From an uncultured Sediminibacterium sp. (lineage in GTDB: Bacteria > Bacteroidota > Bacteroidia > Chitinophagales > Chitinophagaceae): a DNA stretch of 7,264 bases. The first letter of the stretch is position 1. Each line of letters begins with the position of its first letter. Below are positions 1 through 6,109 of this stretch, piece after piece. The stretch lies in the NCBI GenBank assembly GCA_937907555.1, contig CALEST010000332.1, positions 1-7,264 on the forward strand. Direction: 5' to 3'. The notes under the pieces were generated by a model. The model saw only the letters and a program-made list of their open reading frames with translations. It was not told the DNA's origin and did not search any database. The position numbers and the translations under genes are program-made.

Positions 1-49
1 AGGGACGATGCCATAAAAAACAAAAGCCGGTAAAAAAACAGGAAAAAGA

Positions 50-598
50 TCAATCAGCCAACAATGCTTCCTTATATTTACTGAGTGTAGTATAGATTAC
101 CTGTACAATACCTCTCATGCTGTGATCCAGCGATGACAGACCATTTAACTGAAAGGCATAAAATGCTTCACGAAGCGGCTGGTATTTTTCTTCTCCCTTA
201 TCCAGATGTATACCGCCCCGTACATATGCATAAAATTTAAGAATATCCTGAACGGTATAGGGGTTCTCCAAAAAGTACAGGCATTTGAATTTAAGAAAAG
301 CATCTTTCTTTAACTCCACCGGATTGCCTGACAGTTCCGGATTAACCTCTTTCCATTCAATAACCGGTAACAGACCGGATTCCTTCTCATGCCACTCATC
401 CCCATTCACGCAATAAGTAATTGGCAATTGTTTGTCCTTATTAAGCATATCCACTAATGGCTGTGTATCGTATAAGAGAAAACGAACAGGATTACTTGCC
501 TGAATCAGGGAATAATTAGAAGATTCAAGATGGTATCTTTCCAGTTCATTGAACTTCTGTAAAAACATATTCTTGAAATAGGTAATACTGAATTCCAT
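50..598 (-). CDS. Hypothetical protein, 182 residues, function unknown
   Basis: I do not recognise this family. The frame is complete: it starts at the ATG read from 598 back to 596 and ends at TGA (52-50). The product has no signal peptide, no long hydrophobic segment and no cysteine motif, so it is probably cytoplasmic. It is rich in aromatic and charged residues and looks mostly helical toward the C-terminus. Around residues 125-135 there is a YVRGGIHLDKGEEKY stretch, whose RGG-x-H core could be a conserved site, but I cannot tie it to an activity. It is transcribed away from the metal-efflux cluster and separated from it by about 670 bases, so it is probably not part of that system. The composition and codon use look like a genuine gene, and no longer frame competes on the other strand. 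The start codon sits inside the perfect palindrome CATCGCGATG (596-605). Confidence 0.75.
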   Translation of the reverse strand: MEFSITYFKNMFLQKFNELERYHLESSNYSLIQASNPVRFLLYDTQPLVDMLNKDKQLPITYCVNGDEWHEKESGLLPVIEWKEVNPELSGNPVELKKDAFLKFKCLYFLENPYTVQDILKFYAYVRGGIHLDKGEEKYQPLREAFYAFQLNGLSSLDHSMRGIVQVIYTTLSKYKEALLAD

Positions 599-677
599 CG
601 CGATGTAAAAATACGAGTTTTCAAAAGCGGGTCGTTGTAGTGTCTGGCTTTCTGGGATAGAAAATTTGGACAGAATA

Positions 678-710
678 GGCCCACAGGTTATTAATCTGTT
701 TCAATGGGCC
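678..710. promoter_or_regulatory. Inverted repeat, possible RNA hairpin in the leader of the minus-strand gene
   Basis: GGCCCA at 678-683 pairs perfectly with TGGGCC at 705-710. Inside these arms, ACAG (683-686) can pair with CTGT (696-699) around a 9-base loop, leaving a bulge of about five bases on one side. No T-tract follows on the plus strand, so it is not a standard terminator. The repeat lies 80-112 bases upstream of the start of the minus-strand gene and could fold in its leader. A TACATTTG box on the minus strand (775-768) would put it inside the transcript, but no matching -33 element is visible. The function is inference only. Confidence 0.3.
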
Positions 711-1015
711 GTGTGATACTAATTCCCCTTATTCAACTTAAAGGGACTGTTGTCAAGACTGGTTTTGCAAATGTAATTATGTAGAAGTAATAGTATCCAG
801 GAACAGATAAAGAGCAGAATTATGAGAATCAGAATTGAACTTGAAAAAACAGTTATAAATAAACTTCGGACCTACTAGTGGATAATTAATATAAATTTGC
901 TCAAATGTTAGTACAGATTAATATTGTAAATACTTAATTGAATTTTTAATATTATATTTTGGATAATTGATATCCCGGTAGAGTCACATGTATATTAGTT
1001 TGACTGGAAATCTGT

Positions 1016-1186
1016 TTAACCTCCTGTAGATTCAATATCCATCATTAAAGAAGCGCTGATGATAGCCATTAGTGGCATAATGCTGGCAAATATGATATAA
1101 AATGAACCTGTTAAAGTCATTCGGTAAATTTCTAAGTCGTTTGCTGAAAGCAGTTTTTCTACCCAAGAAGAATTGTTGTAAGTAAT
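1016..1186 (-). pseudogene. Possible remnant: C-terminal end of a membrane protein
   Basis: On the minus strand a frame stays open for 56 codons, from just after a TGA (1189-1187) to a TAA at 1018-1016. Its translation reads plausibly as protein: a polar, charged part (SSWVEKLLSANDLEIYR) is followed by a hydrophobic stretch of about 20 residues (SFYIIFASIMPLMAIISASL) and a short polar tail (DIESTGG). There is no ATG at the beginning; the first ATG (1120-1118) leaves only 34 codons. This could be the decayed end of a membrane protein gene, or a short membrane peptide of 34 residues starting at that ATG. It could also be chance, because the region is AT-rich. I cannot name a parent family. Confidence 0.25.
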
Positions 1187-1249
1187 TCATAATCATGTAT
1201 TAAAATTTATTTTATAAACATTTAGGGCTCTATTCCAAAAAAATAACTA

Positions 1250-1257
1250 TACTTTTG
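1250..1257 (+). promoter_or_regulatory. Putative Bacteroidota-type -7 promoter box (TAnnTTTG)
   Basis: TACTTTTG matches the TAnnTTTG -7 consensus of Bacteroidota primary sigma-factor promoters exactly. It ends 10 bases before the ATG of the HYC_CC_PP gene, so the transcript would have a leader of only a few bases or be almost leaderless. No TTTG-like -33 element is found at the usual distance of about 19-21 bases upstream. A weak AT-only inverted repeat (TAAAAT-TT-ATTTTA, 1201-1214) lies further upstream. This is the only candidate I see for the promoter of the metal cluster. Confidence 0.4.
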
Positions 1258-1267
1258 TTTCGTATTC

Positions 1268-1666
1268 ATGAAAAAGTTCATCGTAGCCATATTAGCCGTT
1301 TTATACCTCGGTACTTCAACCGGGGCAACGGTGCACATGCACTATTGCATGGGCAAACTGGCTGATTGGGGTTTGGGGCACAATAAATCCAAAACTTGCG
1401 GGAACTGCGGCATGGAGAAGTCTGAAGAAAAAGATAATGGCTGCTGCAAGGATGAACATAAGTTTGTGAAGAATGACAATGACCAGAAAACTGCTGAGTC
1501 ATTCGTTACTAATTTTGCATTACAGGTTATTGACATACCGGTTGAATGTTTTACTAGTTCAGAAATCCTGGTTTCTTCTGTTACCGAAAAACATCCTGTA
1601 AGTCACGCTCCACCCCGAAGTAGCGGCGTTGCGGTGTACATCCGCAATTGTACTTTCCTTATTTAG
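1268..1666 (+). CDS. HYC_CC_PP family protein, secreted cysteine-rich metal-associated protein
   Basis: This 132-residue protein matches the small Bacteroidota family named for its HYC, CC and PP motifs: HYC at 25-27, CC at 59-60 and PP at 115-116. An N-terminal hydrophobic segment (about 4-20, after MKK) looks like a signal peptide, so the protein probably acts in the periplasm. Between HYC and CC there is also a CGNC pair (C44, C47), and further cysteines occur at 94 and 128. With nearby His and Met residues these give several soft-metal ligands. Members of the family commonly sit beside copper or heavy-metal efflux genes; their biochemical role is not established, and metal binding is inference. 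It is the first gene of the plus-strand cluster and is followed by a 99-base spacer with two hairpins. The ATG at 1268 is chosen because the signal peptide begins directly there. Length and motifs look complete. Confidence 0.85.
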   Translation: MKKFIVAILAVLYLGTSTGATVHMHYCMGKLADWGLGHNKSKTCGNCGMEKSEEKDNGCCKDEHKFVKNDNDQKTAESFVTNFALQVIDIPVECFTSSEILVSSVTEKHPVSHAPPRSSGVAVYIRNCTFLI

Positions 1667-1684
1667 AGATTATACTCATTGATG

Positions 1685-1727
1685 AGCCAGGTGTTCCTAC
1701 ACCGGGCTATTGGCATTTCTATATGCC
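1685..1727 (+). promoter_or_regulatory. Tandem hairpins between the first and second cluster genes
   Basis: The first hairpin (1685-1708) pairs AGCC-A-GGTGT with ACACC-G-GGCT around the loop TCCT, giving nine base pairs and one A-G mismatch. The second (1712-1727) pairs GGCAT with ATGCC around a six-base loop. The sequence after it (GTTGTAATTCGTTTT) is only moderately T-rich, so this could be a weak or partial terminator, an attenuator, or an RNA-processing or stability element. It lies 19 bases after the stop of the HYC_CC_PP gene and ends 38 bases before the next ATG. This is the only large gap inside the cluster, so it is the likeliest place for differential expression. Confidence 0.5.
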
Positions 1728-1765
1728 GTTGTAATTCGTTTTCCAACATAGTAAAATAATAAAAA

Positions 1766-2224
1766 ATGAAATCAGTAAAAATGCTGATGATGGCGGCTTT
1801 GACCATCATGTCTGTTTCTGTATTTGCTCAGGAAAAAGCAGGCAAAAGAGACACATTGAAGCACACAAAACTTTATACCTGTTCAATGCATGACAGCATA
1901 GCTATGAAAAAGCCCGGTAACTGCCCGGTTTGCGGTATGAAACTGGAACGTTCACCAAAAGAGCAAATGAAAGCTGAAGTTGTAAAAAACTACTCCTGCC
2001 CGATGCACGCCGATGTGGTAAGTAATAAACCGGGAAAATGCACCAAATGTGGAATGGATTTAAACCTTTCACCAAAAGAAAAAATGAAAATGGAAGTAGT
2101 AAAAGCCTATGCATGTCCTATGAAATGTGAAGGCGATAAAACATACGGCAAAGCCGGTAAATGCCCTAAATGCGGCATGGATTTAAAAGAAAAGAAAGAA
2201 GATCACAGCAATCATCAACATTAA
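1766..2224 (+). CDS. Secreted protein with three heavy-metal-binding modules
   Basis: This 152-residue protein has a signal peptide (about 1-21, likely cut after VFA) and three copies of the heavy-metal-binding domain of the YxCPMH...PGxCPxCGM type. Module 1 spans 37-60 (C39, M41, H42, C53, C56, M58), module 2 spans 76-99 (C78, M80, H81, C92, C95, M97), and module 3 spans 115-140 (C117, M119, C121, C133, C136, M138). In module 3 the usual histidine after CPM is lysine, followed by a new cysteine, and there are two extra residues before CxxC. Modules are joined by near-identical linkers (SPKEQMKAEVV and SPKEKMKMEVV). The Cys/Met/His ligand sets suit Cu(I) or Ag(I), so a periplasmic buffering or delivery role for the nearby pump is inferred. 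The C-terminus is His-rich (HSNHQH). Eighteen bases separate it from the next gene, and an A-rich stretch rather than a Shine-Dalgarno site precedes its ATG. Confidence 0.88.
   Translation: MKSVKMLMMAALTIMSVSVFAQEKAGKRDTLKHTKLYTCSMHDSIAMKKPGNCPVCGMKLERSPKEQMKAEVVKNYSCPMHADVVSNKPGKCTKCGMDLNLSPKEKMKMEVVKAYACPMKCEGDKTYGKAGKCPKCGMDLKEKKEDHSNHQH
1874..2185 (+). repeat. Three tandem metal-binding modules with a 39-residue (117-base) period
   Basis: The leading cysteine of each module falls at residues 39, 78 and 117, an exact 39-residue step, which is 117 bases in the DNA. The linkers repeat as well: S63-Y76 and S102-Y115 differ at few positions, and their DNA shares the run TCACCAAAAGA (1952 and 2069). 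The regular spacing including linkers points to in-gene duplication rather than separate recruitment of domains. The third unit has drifted furthest. Confidence 0.8.
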
Positions 2225-2242
2225 TCAAAATCATAAATAACT

Positions 2243-2875
2243 ATGAACAAGATAATTTCAGCAATTGCAATTGTATCTGCACTTGTTTTTTCAGCCTGCA
2301 GCAACAGCAGCCCTAAAAATGAACATGAGGGGCACGATATGAGCAAAACGAGTACCGACACAACACAGCATGTATCTGCAACAGATGATAAGGATGTAAA
2401 GGCAGTTTCTGTTGTTTTTACGAATGTAGATGCCAAAGCAGCAGCATCCATAAAAGAAATTGTGGACCATTACCTGCATATCAAAAATGCCCTGGCCGGT
2501 GATAATGCCGGTGAAGCTGCGAGTGGAGCAAAAGCAATGGAAAATGCTATTGGCAAACTGGATAAATCATTATTGACGGCAGAACAAAAAACAGCCTACG
2601 ATGCCAACGAAGCAGAAATGAAAGAACATGCAGAACATATAGCTAAGAACGGGGATAATATTAAGCATCAGCGGTCACATTTTGTAATGATGAGTGAAGT
2701 AGTTTATGACCTGGTGAAAAACTTCGGTGCTGGCCGCCCTCTTTATCATGACCATTGTCCAATGGCAAGGGACAACCAGGGTGCCATGTGGATTAGCGAA
2801 GTAAAGGAAATTAAAAACCCGTATTTCGGTTCCGGAATGTTCAAGTGCGGCAGAGTAGAGGAAGTAATTCAATAA
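2243..2875 (+). CDS. DUF3347-type lipoprotein of a metal-efflux cluster
   Basis: This 210-residue protein starts with a lipoprotein signal; the likely lipidated cysteine is C19, in FSAC. A low-complexity His/Asp/Thr linker follows (27-50, including EHEGHDM). From about 57 to the end it resembles DUF3347: a helical part with the typical VDHYLHIKNALAGDN start (74-88), then a C-terminal part with HDHCPMARDNQGAMW (169-183) and NPYFGSGMFKCG (192-203). The same kind of C-terminal block occurs as an extension of some Bacteroidota CusB-type adaptors. H169, H171, C172, M174, M199 and C202 are candidate soft-metal ligands. A role as a membrane-anchored metal binder that hands Cu or Ag to the pump or adaptor is inference. 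It is tightly placed, 18 bases after the previous gene and 16 before the pump gene, so it is almost certainly in the same operon. Length is normal for a free-standing member. Confidence 0.85.
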   Translation: MNKIISAIAIVSALVFSACSNSSPKNEHEGHDMSKTSTDTTQHVSATDDKDVKAVSVVFTNVDAKAAASIKEIVDHYLHIKNALAGDNAGEAASGAKAMENAIGKLDKSLLTAEQKTAYDANEAEMKEHAEHIAKNGDNIKHQRSHFVMMSEVVYDLVKNFGAGRPLYHDHCPMARDNQGAMWISEVKEIKNPYFGSGMFKCGRVEEVIQ

Positions 2876-2891
2876 TGATTAATCAAACATC

Positions 2892-4181
2892 ATGGTTCAG
2901 AAACTGATTGAACTGGCTTTACGCAACAGGCTGATTGTGCTGCTCCTGGCAGGCGGCCTGTTTGCGTATGGTATTTATTCTGTTAAGCAAAACCCGATTG
3001 ATGCCATTCCGGATTTGAGTGAAAATCAGGTTATCGTCTTTACCGAATGGATGGGTCGAAGTCCGCAGGTAATGGAAGACCAGGTAACCTATCCTTTGGT
3101 TAGTAATCTGCAGGGTATCCCAAAGATTAAGAACATCCGGGGCACATCTATGTTCGGGATGAGTTTTGTATATGTGATTTTTGAAGACAATGTGGACATC
3201 TATTGGGCAAGAACAAGAGTACTGGAACGACTGAATTTTGCACAGCGGTTATTACCGCAGGGTGTAACCCCCACATTAGGGCCTGATGGCACGGGTGTAG
3301 GTCATGTTTACTGGTACCATTTAGATGCGCCGAAATTGGATCTGGGTGAGCAAAGAGCCTTGCAGGACTGGTATATCAAGTTTGCCTTGCAAACAGTGCC
3401 GGGTGTTGCAGAGGTAGCTTCATTTGGCGGATTTGAAAAGCAATACCAGTTGGTGGTTGACCCGGTAAAACTGCAGTTTTACAACATCTCGCTGATGGAT
3501 GTAATGAATAAAGTAAAAGCGAATAACAATGATGTAGGCGGCAGAAAGTTTGAAATGGCAGATATGGCCTATATCATTCGGGGCCTCGGCTATATAAAAA
3601 GTAAGGAGGATGTTGAAAACATTGCACTCGCAAACTATAATGGTATCCCGGTAAGAGTAAAAGACATCGGCACAGTACAAATGGGTGGTGATTTACGTCT
3701 CGGCATCTTTGATATGGATGGGAAAGGTGAAGTGGTGGGCGGCATTGTAGTGATGCGGTATAATGAGAATGCCAATAAAGTAATTGAAGCTGTAAAAGCG
3801 AAAATGAAGGAAGTAGAAAAAGGATTGCCCGAAGGGGTGACATTTAAAACCTCCTATGATCGCAGCACTTTGATACAGGAAGCTATTGATTCGGTAAAAG
3901 GAACACTGATTGAAGAGATGATTGCTGTTTCTCTTATTGTTCTTATTTTTTTATTTCACTGGAGAAGTGCTGTAATTATCCTTATTCAATTACCTATTTC
4001 TGTAGCGGCCGGATTTATATTCCTGGAAATGTTTGGTATTTCATCCAACATAATGTCATTAACAGGTATTGCACTGGCTATTGGCGTGGTGGTAGATGAT
4101 GGTATTGTTATGGTGGAGAATGCTTACCGGCATATCAGTGAAGCGCAAACAGCAAAAATTAACTCATCCGACAAAGCATAA
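2892..4181 (+). CDS. cusA: CusA-type Cu/Ag efflux RND pump, N-terminal part (helices 1-4)
   Basis: This 429-residue frame encodes the first part of a heavy-metal RND permease. It begins normally (TM1 about 14-31, then NPIDAIPDLSENQV) and continues through the first periplasmic porter region, including QVTYPLV, GTGVGHVYWY and GVAEVASFGGF. TM2 (about 337-356), TM3 (360-379) and TM4 (388-409) follow. The VVVDDGIVMVEN motif places D402 at the position of the proton-relay aspartate D405 of E. coli CusA. M388 corresponds to M391 of the E. coli methionine relay. The frame then ends at TAA (4179-4181) after only about 20 residues of the cytoplasmic loop before TM5, where a full pump would continue for some 640 residues. 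The rest of the pump is encoded from 4184 in another frame. Reading is clean up to the stop, with no other sign of decay. Alone it cannot form a working transporter. Confidence 0.93.
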   Translation: MVQKLIELALRNRLIVLLLAGGLFAYGIYSVKQNPIDAIPDLSENQVIVFTEWMGRSPQVMEDQVTYPLVSNLQGIPKIKNIRGTSMFGMSFVYVIFEDNVDIYWARTRVLERLNFAQRLLPQGVTPTLGPDGTGVGHVYWYHLDAPKLDLGEQRALQDWYIKFALQTVPGVAEVASFGGFEKQYQLVVDPVKLQFYNISLMDVMNKVKANNNDVGGRKFEMADMAYIIRGLGYIKSKEDVENIALANYNGIPVRVKDIGTVQMGGDLRLGIFDMDGKGEVVGGIVVMRYNENANKVIEAVKAKMKEVEKGLPEGVTFKTSYDRSTLIQEAIDSVKGTLIEEMIAVSLIVLIFLFHWRSAVIILIQLPISVAAGFIFLEMFGISSNIMSLTGIALAIGVVVDDGIVMVENAYRHISEAQTAKINSSDKA

Positions 4182-4183
4182 AT
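4182..4183 (+). other. Stop-start junction splitting the pump gene
   Basis: TAA (4179-4181), two bases, and ATG (4184-4186) form the junction TAAATATG. The downstream frame is open upstream only to a TAA at 4160-4162, so the two frames overlap for about 16 bases. Adding one base just before the stop would turn it into NTA-AAT-ATG and join the halves as one protein of about 1072 residues, close to normal CusA length. No slippery heptamer lies in the overlap. No Shine-Dalgarno site precedes the second ATG, which is usual in Bacteroidota, so translation could restart by coupling. Confidence 0.85.
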
Positions 4184-6109
4184 ATGGCAAAATGGCTCAA
4201 AAGAAATAAAGACCCGCTGACACCTGAAGAACGGAGTGAAATTATTGAGAAGTCATCCAAACAGGTGGGCCCAGGTGTATTTTATTCTACCATCATTGTG
4301 GTTACTTCTTTTCTTCCGGTATTTCTGCTTACGGGTATGGAAGGCAAGCTCTTTCATCCGCTGGCATGGACAAAAACGTTCATCCTGCTGATCGATGCTT
4401 TTCTTGCTATCACTTTAACTCCTGTACTGATTTCATTTTTTCTCAAAGGCAGATTAAAGCCTGAAAGTGCCAATCCTATTACAAGAACGCTGGAAAGAAT
4501 CTATACCCCAATCCTGAAGTGGTGTTTGAAGTGGCGTAAAACCACCATTGCGGTAAATATTATTGCCCTGGCAACCGGCATCATAATGATGACAAGGCTC
4601 GGCTCTGAATTTATGCCGCCGCTGGATGAAGGTTCCTTGCTCTTTATGCCTGTTACATTACCCGATGTGTCCAATTCAGAAGCTAAACGACTGCTGCAGG
4701 TGCAGGATAAAATCATCAGCACTGTTCCTGAAGTTTCACATGTACTGGGCAAGGCAGGCCGGGCAAATACGGCAACGGATAATTCACCTATCAGTATGAT
4801 AGAAACCATTATTCTGCTGAAGCCAAAAAGCGAATGGAGAAAAGGAATGACGAAAGATGGTATCATCAATGAGCTAAATTCCAAAATGCAGATACCGGGT
4901 GTTACCAATGGATGGACACAACCTATTATTAACCGTATTAATATGCTTTCAACAGGTATTCGGACCGATGTTGGGTTGAAAGTGTATGGACAAAACTTAG
5001 ACAGTATTTATGCCTTTGCCCAAACTATCAAAAAGCAATTGGAAGGTATTGAAGGCATAAAAGATTTGTATGTGGAACCCATCACCGGCGGTAAGTATGT
5101 TGACATTGCAGTGAAACGGGAGGAAATTGGCCGGTATGGACTGAGTGTGGATGATGTTAATACGGTCATTGAAAGTGCATTGGGAGGGATGAAGCTTACT
5201 ACGACGATTGAAGGCCGCCAGCGCTTTTCAGTAAATGCTCGGTACGGTCAGGATTTCCGTAATAACCTGGAATCATTAAAGAGGTTACAGGTTCAGACGA
5301 TGAATTTCGGTCCGATTCCCTTAGAGGCCGTCGCAGAAATAAAACTCAGTGATGGACCACCAATGATTAATTCAGAAAATGCCATGCTCAGGGGCACCGT
5401 TCTTTTCAATGTAAGAGAAAGAGATTTGGGAAGCACCGTAAAAGAGGCACAGGAAAGATTAAACCAGATGATAACTAAACTTCCTAAAGGATATTTCCTG
5501 GAATGGAGCGGCCAGTGGGAAAACCAGATAAGGGCTAATCGTACATTGAAAATGATTTTGCCAATAGTCATTATCATCATTTTCATGGTATTGTATTTCA
5601 CTTATCATTCTTTTAAAGAAGCTGCTATTACGATGATAACAGTTCCGTTTGCATTGATCGGTGGGGTTTTCATGGTTTATTTTTATGGCATTAATTTATC
5701 CGTTGCGGTGGCAGTAGGTTTTATCGCCTTGTTCGGGATGGCTATTGAAACTGCTATGCTCATGACAATCTACCTGAATGAGGCCATGAATAATATGGTG
5801 GCAAAACACGGCAACTCCAAAGCAACTTTAACACCAGCTATCATTCGTGAATTTGTAATAGAAGGTTCAGCAAAGAGATTAAGGCCAAAACTGATGACCG
5901 TATCAGTTGGGCTTTTTGGTTTGATACCCATTCTCTGGGCTACGGGTGTGGGCAGCGATATAATGCGTCCCATCACAATTCCATTGATTGGCGGTACACT
6001 TTCATCTACCATTTATGTACTACTGATTACCCCTGTCATATTTGAAATGATTAAGGAAAGAGAATTAAAACGTAAAGGTAAAATTGAATTAATTGATGTT
6101 AAAGAATAA
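4184..6109 (+). CDS. cusA: CusA-type Cu/Ag efflux RND pump, C-terminal part (helices 5-12)
   Basis: This 641-residue frame completes the pump. After a charged loop (1-25), KQVGPGVF leads into TM5 (about 31-50), TM6 (65-88) and TM7 (119-137). The second periplasmic porter region follows, opening with LGSEFMPPLDEGSL (139-152), then TM8-TM12 (about 453-472, 479-500, 504-530, 570-588, 597-620). M155, M205 and M254 have the same 50/49 spacing as M573, M623 and M672, the metal-binding cluster of E. coli CusA, and E207 matches E625. This supports Cu(I)/Ag(I) rather than Zn/Co/Cd as substrate. E522 (GMAIET) and K569 (RLRPKLM) match the proton-relay residues E939 and K984, whose partner aspartate is in the other half. 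The ATG at 4184 is the first in the frame and lies two bases after the stop of the N-terminal part. The end overlaps the outer-membrane protein gene by 14 bases. No further break is visible. Confidence 0.93.
   Translation: MAKWLKRNKDPLTPEERSEIIEKSSKQVGPGVFYSTIIVVTSFLPVFLLTGMEGKLFHPLAWTKTFILLIDAFLAITLTPVLISFFLKGRLKPESANPITRTLERIYTPILKWCLKWRKTTIAVNIIALATGIIMMTRLGSEFMPPLDEGSLLFMPVTLPDVSNSEAKRLLQVQDKIISTVPEVSHVLGKAGRANTATDNSPISMIETIILLKPKSEWRKGMTKDGIINELNSKMQIPGVTNGWTQPIINRINMLSTGIRTDVGLKVYGQNLDSIYAFAQTIKKQLEGIEGIKDLYVEPITGGKYVDIAVKREEIGRYGLSVDDVNTVIESALGGMKLTTTIEGRQRFSVNARYGQDFRNNLESLKRLQVQTMNFGPIPLEAVAEIKLSDGPPMINSENAMLRGTVLFNVRERDLGSTVKEAQERLNQMITKLPKGYFLEWSGQWENQIRANRTLKMILPIVIIIIFMVLYFTYHSFKEAAITMITVPFALIGGVFMVYFYGINLSVAVAVGFIALFGMAIETAMLMTIYLNEAMNNMVAKHGNSKATLTPAIIREFVIEGSAKRLRPKLMTVSVGLFGLIPILWATGVGSDIMRPITIPLIGGTLSSTIYVLLITPVIFEMIKERELKRKGKIELIDVKE

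Larger units (their letters stand above)
599..1267. other. Low-GC intergenic spacer without a convincing full gene
   Basis: This stretch separates the divergent hypothetical gene from the metal-efflux cluster. It is AT-rich, especially 840-1000 and 1190-1260, and stops occur often in all frames. It holds an inverted repeat at 678-710, a short open frame on the minus strand at 1016-1186, and a -7-like promoter box just before 1268. I see no tRNA, no IS ends and no CRISPR-like repeats. A gene for a metal-responsive regulator, which might be expected beside such a cluster, is not present. Confidence 0.7.

Noticed and set aside
1..49. Terminator for the minus-strand hypothetical gene
   Set aside because: The minus strand is T-rich here, but no hairpin precedes the T-runs, so a terminator cannot be supported.
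704..784. 26-codon plus-strand frame starting at ATG 704 in the spacer
   Set aside because: It is too short, has no ribosome-binding or promoter signal, and its start overlaps the inverted repeat at 678-710; chance is the simplest explanation.
1201..1214. TAAAAT-TT-ATTTTA palindrome as a metal-regulator operator
   Set aside because: It is made only of A and T in an AT-rich spacer and does not resemble the operators of CueR, CsoR or CusR that I know, so it is not listed as a feature.
1675..1686. CTCAT-TG-ATGAG inverted repeat after the HYC_CC_PP gene
   Set aside because: The two-base gap is too small for an RNA loop, and the repeat overlaps the stronger hairpin that starts at 1685; there is no other support for an operator.
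1874..2185. CRISPR-like or satellite repeat from the 117-base periodicity
   Set aside because: The repeats are coding, diverged at the DNA level and explained by tandem protein modules.
4151..4181. Programmed -1 frameshift joining the two pump frames, using the A-run at 4154-4158
   Set aside because: A -1 slip on that run would read directly into the TAA at 4160-4162. The remaining overlap (4163-4178) has no slippery heptamer and no clear downstream stem was seen.
4501..4908. 135-codon open frame on the minus strand inside the pump gene
   Set aside because: It is the antisense of a strongly conserved pump region, has no recognisable product and is best explained by codon composition.
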